Assembly: GCA_963853835.1 (NCBI GenBank)
Contig: OY970835.1
Span: 31,322,047 to 31,386,046 of the forward strand
DNA from: Calendula officinalis
Taxonomy: Eukaryota; Streptophyta; Magnoliopsida; Asterales; Asteraceae
Length of the DNA stretch: 64,000 bases
Reading direction: 5' to 3'
Positions 22,273-29,850 of this stretch are shown here, piece after piece; position 1 is the first letter of the stretch, and each line of letters starts with the position of its first letter. A program made the translations under genes and the position numbers. Below the pieces are notes generated by a model. It saw nothing but the letters and a program-made list of their open reading frames with translations. It did not search any database and was not told the DNA's origin.

Positions 22273-24015
22273 TTATTTCTTCTTTTCTTTTTCTTTTTCT
22301 TCCAACAGTTTTGCTCTTCTTTTATCACCTTCTAATGTCTGTTGGTTTTGTTTATTCCTTTGTGCAATAATGTATTTGCTAATCTTCTTTACAAATTCAT
22401 TCATTTTATTTTGAAATAGCATAGCATCATGAGGTTTAATGAAGTTCATGCACCATAGTTGATAGAGAGTCTTCTCAGAATGAGGATACTCTTTCTCATA
22501 AAGGAATAAGTCACATTTCTTACTTGTATATTCAAAGAAGTACATGTTGACAGTTGGTAGCACATTCCAAGCTTGAACATTCTCTAAATCTGCATACTTC
22601 TCTGGATAATTTTCTGGATAGAAAGCAGCATCAATCATTTCAGTAAGATAACCTGCAGCTGAATTCTTCCAGAACTTTTTAGTCATTATTGGTTTACCAA
22701 TGATCAACATCTTGATAATGTCACTTCTGGTTAGGGACATGACCAAAGGTTTCCAAGCTCTGAATCTTTGAGTGACTTTATCTTCTCTGACAATCTCAAT
22801 CATATCATCTATATATCTCCAGTTGATGATTGGATTATTTTGTAAGATAGCAATGGGGAGATCATAAACTTGAACCATTTGTAATTTTTTCTTTGGTTGA
22901 TCAAGTTCTGAAGCAATTGTCTTTCTTTTCTTTGATATTTGAGAGGATACACCAGATGATTCTCCAGATATTGTTTTTCTTTCTTTCATTTCTTTGGAGT
23001 CTATCTGTTCCAGTTTAGTGGTGTATTTCTCATTAATGTCTTGTTCAGTAAGATCCTTCTTCTTCTCTACACAGTACTTTTCAATTAAATTGATCAACTT
23101 CATTCTTCCAAAGGCTTTTGTGTTGTAACCTTTTGATTTCAAGAATGTGATCATTTCTTTCTTCTTCTCTGCAAATTGTTCTGGCATATCAGCCTTTTGC
23201 TCTTTGCATTCTTGTACTTGTGCTTCAAGAAGTTCTATTGTTTCATGTTCAAGTTGCCTAAATTTTTCCAGTTCTCTTCTTTGTAATTCCTTTCTTGTTT
23301 CAGCAACTTGTTTAGTTTTGATCTTCTGTTGAAATTGTGGCAGTTTTGATATATCTGCTATATCTGCCAATTTGATTTCTGTGAAAGGTTGTCTCAATAT
23401 TCTAGCCCTTTCTGCTAATCTTTTGTTTTCATTTGCTAGAGAGACTTCAACCTTCTTTAAATATTTTGCTCTTTTTACCTTCCACTTATCCTGTTTGGCT
23501 GATTTGGCATAATTGATTTTGTTGACCATTTCATGACCTTGTGCTCTGTTAGGTTGGTCTTCATCAGCAACTTCCTTTCCCTTTCCTATGTAATTGTCTT
23601 TCTTCATATTTGGTTCAGATTCAATAACAAATTTGGGACCATAGTAGTGTATCTGTGATATGGGAAGTATTTTAGGATGTGGAGGCAGGGAGCATTCATC
23701 AACTTCCAACCAATTTACATCATCATCAATATCTTTCACCACCATTTGTGTTGTTTTTCTTTTTGGAGATGGTGGAAGTATCACTTTAGGTTCTAGTAGT
23801 GGTGGCAGCTCAATAATGTCATCAGTAGTAACCAAGTTAGTTACTACTGGCATGTCTTCAGAGATTACTACTGATAGGGCATCAGTAGTGTTTGCTGCCT
23901 TTTCTTCATTCACTACTGCTATGATATCAGTAGTAGAAGTTACTACTGGTATTTCCTTTTCAACTTGTTCTTTCATTGTAGCAGTAGTCATAGGCTCTTC
24001 TTCTGTCACCATCAT
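22273..24015 (-). CDS. Second extra ORF of the copia element (580 aa), continuation after an in-frame TAG
   Basis: The frame follows immediately, in phase, after the TAG that ends the ORF at 25755-24016 (sense TAG ATG ATG). The protein is highly charged with long coiled-coil-like helices (KRAKYLKKVEVSLANENKRL, residues about 170-340), a Lys/Arg-rich stretch, then a more globular C-terminal half with Trp/Tyr-rich segments (NWRYIDDM, QLWCMNFIKPH) and a Lys/Glu tail. The N-terminal 90 residues are rich in VVT/TTD, produced by the TACTACTG octamer. No transmembrane segment is obvious, so 'env-like' describes position only. I know no biochemical function. Either it is read as one ~1160-residue protein with the preceding ORF by readthrough, or the TAG is a recent disabling mutation. 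Confidence 0.75.
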   Translation of the reverse strand: MMVTEEEPMTTATMKEQVEKEIPVVTSTTDIIAVVNEEKAANTTDALSVVISEDMPVVTNLVTTDDIIELPPLLEPKVILPPSPKRKTTQMVVKDIDDDVNWLEVDECSLPPHPKILPISQIHYYGPKFVIESEPNMKKDNYIGKGKEVADEDQPNRAQGHEMVNKINYAKSAKQDKWKVKRAKYLKKVEVSLANENKRLAERARILRQPFTEIKLADIADISKLPQFQQKIKTKQVAETRKELQRRELEKFRQLEHETIELLEAQVQECKEQKADMPEQFAEKKKEMITFLKSKGYNTKAFGRMKLINLIEKYCVEKKKDLTEQDINEKYTTKLEQIDSKEMKERKTISGESSGVSSQISKKRKTIASELDQPKKKLQMVQVYDLPIAILQNNPIINWRYIDDMIEIVREDKVTQRFRAWKPLVMSLTRSDIIKMLIIGKPIMTKKFWKNSAAGYLTEMIDAAFYPENYPEKYADLENVQAWNVLPTVNMYFFEYTSKKCDLFLYEKEYPHSEKTLYQLWCMNFIKPHDAMLFQNKMNEFVKKISKYIIAQRNKQNQQTLEGDKRRAKLLEEKEKEKKK

Positions 24016-25755
24016 CTATGGGCCTTCATCAACATTTGTTTCTTTTAAGTTTAAAAGGGAGGATGCTGCTGCTGCTATAGATTCATCAATCATTGTCTGT
24101 ATATTATCTTTCTCCCCCTTAGTGAGCTCAACTGGTGGAGCCTCACTATCATCAATCTTTTTCTTCAATTGTCTGATGATTTTGGCTTGTTGATAAAGCC
24201 TGTGTTCATAGAACCGCATTCGTTTGTTGATGGTATTTACATGCCTTTTCATGGCAGCCATAGTTTTTCCTTGATTGGTTAAGTACTTGAGACAATCTTG
24301 TACAGTGGATTCCAAGGAATCCACTTTAGCCGTCAATTGGGTGATTTTAATACTGCCCTCACTCCATCTAGCAAGATCATCGGGCTTACTAACAGGTACA
24401 TTGGTTTTAAGGTTTTCCTTCCTTTCCATCAATTCCACAGATCTGCCCTCATCACTGCTTGGTGATTCATTGGGTCTTTTAGACATTCTCTTCTTCCTAG
24501 AAGAAGCAGAGATGCCCCCCCTTGTGGTTTCTTGGCACCGGGGTCCTTTGAGTAATTCCTCAAAAGAGTCATCACTCAAAGTTGCCGAGGTTTGGGTCCT
24601 AATGATGTTTTCACTGTCCTGTGCACCCACCTTTGGGGCATCAGTAGTGAAAGCCCTCCCCTCATGTCCTCTCTCCTCCTTGGAGGACAACTCTTTGAGC
24701 CTGGGGTGTGACTCGATTTGTCCCCTGGTGTCCTTTGAAGAAAGTTTCTTTCTTTTATAAATTGTGGAAATGTTTTTGGTTTTGTCTGGTAGGTCTTCCA
24801 CAGAGTGAAGAGTAGCACTCTGCAGATTTATATCAAGTTCCTGGGACACATTCAGGACTTCTGTTTGGGTTGGTGATTGAGTGGCTATTTGGATTGGTGT
24901 TTGGGCTGTATTTGGGGGTGATGGAGTGGGTTGAGGTTCAACTTGGGTTGTAGCAATGGTTGAACCCTCTCCAATATTGGGTTGGTCTTTGATCATGTTA
25001 GGAAACAGAGGGGTTTCCTTGCCCGAAAATTTAAATTGTTTTCTCATATTTGAGAAAACTTTCTTGTTCAACTCAGGTAATATAAAAATGTTTTTAGGAG
25101 TTGACAAGTTTTGTAATTCACAGTTTATGATATGTTGTAGAAATCTGGGATACATTAAAAATTTAGAAGAACTAAGATTTCCCAACATACCATCAAATAT
25201 CATGTAAGAAAAATTAAATACTTGGTCTGTGCATAAACAGACAACAGCAGAGGCTATTGCCTTATTAAACTCATTCCAAGTACTTCTTTTAGGAGAAATA
25301 CAGTGCTGAATGGTATGTATTAAAAATTTCCATTGTGGGGAGAGAAGACCCTTTTGAAAAGTAACTATATTCAGTCTTCCCTCATATCCCATTTTATTCA
25401 AAATTTCAGCAATGTATTCCTTAGGAAGAGTAGACATACCTGAATCATCGTGTAATTGTAGATGGTGTCTGATTGATTGTTCTGTTACTGTGATGTGCTT
25501 TCCATCTACTTTAGATTTTATCATTGATGATGTTGTTCCTTCTGTTTGCTCAGCATTGGTCCAGAAATCCACCAAGTGCTGTTGATATGATTTTGGTTTT
25601 ACAGTTAAGGCAAACTGTATATGTGAATTTCTCAAAAATTTTACGATCGGACGGAAATCTTTTGTTCCGTCGGGATTCTTTAAGAATGCAACCATATTGT
25701 GAAATTCTGAGTATTTTAGATCGGTTTGCACATCGAGAGCTTGTAAAGTTGCCAT
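24016..25755 (-). CDS. First extra ORF of the copia element (579 aa), plant-transposon-specific domain
   Basis: ATG at 25755 gives MATLQALDVQTDLKYSEFHN. Residues about 1-250 match a domain I recognise from many Asteraceae retroelement proteins (NMVAFLKNPDG, PQWKFLIHTIQHCISPKRSTWNEF, YPRFLQHIIN), often mis-annotated as synaptobrevin-like or xylulose kinase proteins. The rest is Pro/Thr/Ser-rich (about 260-300) and polar, with a coiled-coil-like segment near 470-540. It sits between pol and the 3' LTR, where SIRE-type elements carry an envelope-like ORF. No signal peptide or membrane helix is evident. Function unknown. The frame ends in a TAG followed directly by an ATG in the same frame. Confidence 0.8.
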   Translation of the reverse strand: MATLQALDVQTDLKYSEFHNMVAFLKNPDGTKDFRPIVKFLRNSHIQFALTVKPKSYQQHLVDFWTNAEQTEGTTSSMIKSKVDGKHITVTEQSIRHHLQLHDDSGMSTLPKEYIAEILNKMGYEGRLNIVTFQKGLLSPQWKFLIHTIQHCISPKRSTWNEFNKAIASAVVCLCTDQVFNFSYMIFDGMLGNLSSSKFLMYPRFLQHIINCELQNLSTPKNIFILPELNKKVFSNMRKQFKFSGKETPLFPNMIKDQPNIGEGSTIATTQVEPQPTPSPPNTAQTPIQIATQSPTQTEVLNVSQELDINLQSATLHSVEDLPDKTKNISTIYKRKKLSSKDTRGQIESHPRLKELSSKEERGHEGRAFTTDAPKVGAQDSENIIRTQTSATLSDDSFEELLKGPRCQETTRGGISASSRKKRMSKRPNESPSSDEGRSVELMERKENLKTNVPVSKPDDLARWSEGSIKITQLTAKVDSLESTVQDCLKYLTNQGKTMAAMKRHVNTINKRMRFYEHRLYQQAKIIRQLKKKIDDSEAPPVELTKGEKDNIQTMIDESIAAAASSLLNLKETNVDEGP

Positions 25756-25974
25756 TGTTGTTGAGATTTTGCAAGAATTTTGTTACAGATGAAGGGTTTT
25801 GATCGTAAACTAGGGTTTATCGAGAGGTTTTAGTAAATCGAAGTGAAGATAATGCTAAATTAATCGTATGCCGCCTTTTATATCTTTCGATTTAACCTGC
25901 AAAACTACGAAAATAGCCTTCGAATCATACGAAAATAGCCTTCGAATCATAACATAACGGTTATTTTCATGGGG

Positions 25975-26270
25975 GTTAGTTTGGTAATTGTGTTTATGAA
26001 AGACCAGTAGCAAATAAGATATCAGTAGTAAAACGTCAGTAGTATCTACTAACATCAGTAATGACTAAGGATTTTGACATCAGTAGTAACTATAGACATC
26101 AGTAGTAACCATTAACATACAAGACCAGTAGTATATGAGAATACCAGTAGTACTGACTTACCAGTAGTATTTGTGTAAACCTAAAATACACCAGTAGTAA
26201 TGAATTACCAGTAGTATTTTGTGCATACACTTTCACACCAGTAGTACAACAATACCAGTAGTAAAACACT
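25975..26270 (-). repeat. Array of CAGTAGTA/TACTACTG octamers in the pol-ORF3 spacer
   Basis: Between pol and the first extra ORF, the plus strand carries eleven exact CAGTAGTA octamers at irregular spacing of about 10-40 bp, plus near-matches (CAGTAGCA, CAGTAATG). Usual context is CATCAGTAGTAAC or ACCAGTAGTAT. Spacing is not constant, so it is not a simple tandem repeat or CRISPR-like array. Confidence 0.9.
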
Positions 26271-26323
26271 TAAGAAAATAATATTTTACAACACTAACTT
26301 TACACATGATTTTAAGTGAGATT

Positions 26324-29300
26324 TTAAGTTATTAAAATCATTCCAATACTGCTAACCAAGAAGTTGAATCTTCCTACATCAAATGCTTTTGTAAAAAGAT
26401 CTGCTAATTGATCATCAGTATGGATTTTAACTACTTTGATTAATTTCTTTTCATTACAATCTCTTATAAAGTGAAATCTTATTTCAATGTGTTTAGTTTT
26501 TGAATGTTTTACTGGATTATTCACAATACTAATTGCACTTTGATTATCAATAAAAATAGGAGTTTTAAGGATAGAGATACCAAAGTCTAGAAGCTGATTT
26601 TGAATCCATAGAACTTGAGCACAGCAAGCAGATGCAGCTACATATTCTGCTTCAGCAGTAGATGTTGATACATTTGTTTGCTTCTTACATTGCCATGACA
26701 CTAGTCTTGATCCAAAGAATTGACATCCACCAGTAGTGGACTTTCTATCTTGACATTCACCTCCATAGTCACTATCTGTGTAGGCTATGAGTTCAAATGG
26801 TGAATTATGTGGATACCATAGACCTAGTGATGGTTTGCCTTTCAAGTATCTGAATATTCTTTTAACAGCCTGCAAGTGTAGTTCTTTGGGTCTTGCTTGA
26901 TATCTTGCACACACACAAACACTATACATAATGTCAGGTCTTGATGCAGTTAAGTACATCAAAGAGCCTATCATTGATCTATATAAGTGTTCATCTACAT
27001 CCTCCCCCTCAACATCAGGATGTAGGTGTTTGTGTGTTTCCATTGGTGTACTAGCACTTTTACTGTCTTTCAAATCAAACTTTTCCAAGATGTCTTTGAC
27101 ATATTTTGATTGATTTATCAAAATACCATCAGTTCTTTGATTGACTTGGAGTCCAAGGAAGAAGTTCATTGGACCCATGGAACTCATTTTGAATTTAATT
27201 TGCATCAGTTCTTCAAATTCTTTGCATAGTAAATCATTGGTTGAGCCAAAGATGATATCATCTACATAAATTTGTACCAGTAGTATATCATCCTTGACTT
27301 TCTTTGTAAACAATGTTTTATCAATGGCTCCTCTTTTAAAGTTGTTCTTCAATAAGTATGATGATAATGTGTCATACCATGCTCTTGGTGCCTGATGTAG
27401 GCCATATAGAGCTTTATCTAATTTGAACACATAATCACCATGTTTTGGATCTTCAAAACCTGGAGGTTGGCAAACATATACCTCTTCTTCAATTTTCCCA
27501 TATAGGAAAGCACTCTTAACATCCATTTGATAGACTTTGAATTTCTTGAATGAAGCATATGCTAGAAATATTCTTATTGCTTCAATTCTAGCAACAGGAG
27601 CATATACTTCATCATAGTCTATTCCTTCTTCTTGAGTGTATCCTTGGGCTACAAGTCTGGCTTTATTCTTGATCACTATACCTCTTTCATCTTTCTTGTT
27701 TCTGAATATCCATCTTGTTCCAATGGCTCTTTTTCCTTTGGGTAGAGGTACAAGTGTCCAAACAGCTTGTAATTTAAATTGAAGGAGTTCTTCTTGCATT
27801 GCTTCAATCCAGTTTGAGTCCTTCATTGCTTGTTGGATCTTCTTTGGTTCATCCTGAGACAGAAAGCATTCATACATACATTCATTAGCAATTAAACTAA
27901 TGTTACACATATTTGCAGTTAAGCTTTTATTTAATTTGCTTCTTGTTTGAAGTGGTGAGTTAACATCACTTAGAACAAGGTCTAATGGATGGTTCTTCTG
28001 AGTCCTTGTAGTTGTAGCTTTATCAACCACTAGTTGATTTCCAAGATTGGACTCATTTGTCTCAGGCAGTTGTTCATCTTGTGATTCTTCATTGTCATGG
28101 ATGTTTGGTTCATCATCATCTTGGTCAGAGTTACTACTGGAATTATCTTCATTAGGATCAGTAGTATTGTTGTTGTTACTGGTGTCAGTAGTATCATGAG
28201 AATCTAGGTTATTGTTGGGACCAGTAGTATTTTCAGTACTATTACTGGTACCAGTAGTATTGGAATTACTACTGACCTCATTCTCAGAGTTACTACTGCT
28301 TTCAATATTTGAGTTATTACTGATATCAGTATTAACTATGGGAGCAGTATCAACAATTATGTATCTCATCTTTTCTTGACCAGTATTAACAGATGATGTT
28401 CCTTCTTTTTGATTAAGACAATTTGAATTACCTGCATTGAAATTCATATTAGAATTAAAGGATTTGGTTAGATTGTCTATGTCAAATAGCCAATCTGGAC
28501 CATTTCCTTGTTCATTAGGTACATTTTCATTAAAGGATACATTGATGCTTTCTTCAATTATCCTTAATCTCTTGTTGAATACTCTGTATGATTTACTTTG
28601 AGTAGAGTATCCCACAAATATTCCATCATCAGCTTTGCAGTCAAACTTACCAATTTGTTCTCTTGTAATCAGAATAGTACAAGGACAACCAAATGATTTT
28701 AAGAAACTTATAGAAGGTTTTCTTTTATTGAAAAGTTCATATGGTGTTTTAAAATGTGGCTTCACTATTAATACTCTGTTCTGAACATAACAAGCAGTAT
28801 TAACAGCTTCTGCCCAAAAAGTGATTGGTAATTTTGAATCTGCTAGCATTGATCTTGCTGCTTCAATGATGGTTCTATTTCTTCTTTCAGCTACACCATT
28901 TTGTTGTGGAGTTCTAGGTGAGCTGTATTGCCTGTCAATACCTTTAAGATCACAGAAGTTAATTAAGTTAGCATTTTTAAATTCTGTGCCATTATCACAT
29001 CTTATGGCTTTCACTTTTTGATCAGATGTGTTTTCCAGTTTGATAATTAAGTTCTTTATGAGTTCACTTGTTTCATCCTTTGTCCTGAGAAAGAAAACCC
29101 ATGTATATCTGGAAAAGTCATCAGTAATAACTAGACAATATTGTTTCTTTCCAATACTCATTACATTTGTAGGTCCAAAAAGGTCCATATGTAAGAGCTG
29201 TAAAGGAACAGAAATAGAGTTCACAGTTTTGGACTTATGAGAAGTCTTGTGTTGTTTACCTTTTAGGCATGCAACACAGTGATGATCACACATGAATTGT

Positions 29301-29836
29301 TTTTGAGGTAGTCCAATGACCAGATTTCTTTTTACTAAATTATTCATGTTTTTAAAATTTGTGTGACACATCCTTCTATGCCAAAGTTCTGATTCAGTGG
29401 TGTTTGCATTGGATATAAAACAGTTGACCTCATTTGTAGAAATGAGTTCTCCCCCTATATCCAGGCAATACACATTGTTTCTCCTTGGAGTTCTTAAAAC
29501 AACATATTTTTCATCTAAAATAAAATCAGGAGAAAGAATGATGCACTCAATGTCTGTGAACAGAATCTTGTTCTTTTTATCACAAACTTGAGACACACTG
29601 ACAAGATTGTATTTTAGTTCAGCTACATAAAATACATCATCAAAGGTAATTTTTCCATTAGTAACAGTACCTTTACCTGTAATCTTACCTCCCTGGGGAT
29701 TCTCACCAAATGCCACATATCCTCCATCAAATGACTTGAAATCTTTAAGAATTTGCAGATTTCCAGTCATGTGCCTTGAGCATCCACTATCAATATGCCA
29801 TGTTCTTCCTTCTTCTGGGATCTGAATGCTCTGCAC
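26324..29836 (-). CDS. Copia pol polyprotein: protease, integrase, reverse transcriptase, RNase H
   Basis: Open frame of about 1170 codons with no ATG at its start (first codons GTG CAG AGC), so it must be joined to gag by recoding or splicing. In order: aspartic protease motif DSG in WHIDSGCSRHMTG (residues 16-18); GAG-pre-integrase LWHRRMCHTN; integrase zinc HHCVACLKGKQ and catalytic region DLFGP, RCDNGTEF, QQNGVAERRNRTI; a Ser/Asn/Thr-rich linker (about residues 490-590) built from TACTACTG octamers; RT with ARLVAQGYTQ, MDVKSAFLYG and YVDDIIFGS; RNase H with TDSDYGGECQDRKSTTGG and the ADLFTKA tail. All catalytic motifs look intact. The frame differs from gag by -1. Confidence 0.93.
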   Translation of the reverse strand: MQSIQIPEEGRTWHIDSGCSRHMTGNLQILKDFKSFDGGYVAFGENPQGGKITGKGTVTNGKITFDDVFYVAELKYNLVSVSQVCDKKNKILFTDIECIILSPDFILDEKYVVLRTPRRNNVYCLDIGGELISTNEVNCFISNANTTESELWHRRMCHTNFKNMNNLVKRNLVIGLPQKQFMCDHHCVACLKGKQHKTSHKSKTVNSISVPLQLLHMDLFGPTNVMSIGKKQYCLVITDDFSRYTWVFFLRTKDETSELIKNLIIKLENTSDQKVKAIRCDNGTEFKNANLINFCDLKGIDRQYSSPRTPQQNGVAERRNRTIIEAARSMLADSKLPITFWAEAVNTACYVQNRVLIVKPHFKTPYELFNKRKPSISFLKSFGCPCTILITREQIGKFDCKADDGIFVGYSTQSKSYRVFNKRLRIIEESINVSFNENVPNEQGNGPDWLFDIDNLTKSFNSNMNFNAGNSNCLNQKEGTSSVNTGQEKMRYIIVDTAPIVNTDISNNSNIESSSNSENEVSSNSNTTGTSNSTENTTGPNNNLDSHDTTDTSNNNNTTDPNEDNSSSNSDQDDDEPNIHDNEESQDEQLPETNESNLGNQLVVDKATTTRTQKNHPLDLVLSDVNSPLQTRSKLNKSLTANMCNISLIANECMYECFLSQDEPKKIQQAMKDSNWIEAMQEELLQFKLQAVWTLVPLPKGKRAIGTRWIFRNKKDERGIVIKNKARLVAQGYTQEEGIDYDEVYAPVARIEAIRIFLAYASFKKFKVYQMDVKSAFLYGKIEEEVYVCQPPGFEDPKHGDYVFKLDKALYGLHQAPRAWYDTLSSYLLKNNFKRGAIDKTLFTKKVKDDILLVQIYVDDIIFGSTNDLLCKEFEELMQIKFKMSSMGPMNFFLGLQVNQRTDGILINQSKYVKDILEKFDLKDSKSASTPMETHKHLHPDVEGEDVDEHLYRSMIGSLMYLTASRPDIMYSVCVCARYQARPKELHLQAVKRIFRYLKGKPSLGLWYPHNSPFELIAYTDSDYGGECQDRKSTTGGCQFFGSRLVSWQCKKQTNVSTSTAEAEYVAASACCAQVLWIQNQLLDFGISILKTPIFIDNQSAISIVNNPVKHSKTKHIEIRFHFIRDCNEKKLIKVVKIHTDDQLADLFTKAFDVGRFNFLVSSIGMILIT

Positions 29837-29850
29837 AAGTGAGTAAAGGA

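Noticed and set aside
23660..24760. Plus-strand open frames of 177 and 161 codons opposite the extra copia ORFs
   Set aside because: They are antisense shadows of Thr/Val- and Glu/Lys-rich coding sequence; no recognisable domain.
25975..26270. CRISPR-like or satellite array
   Set aside because: The repeated word is only 8 nt with irregular spacing, and the genome is eukaryotic.
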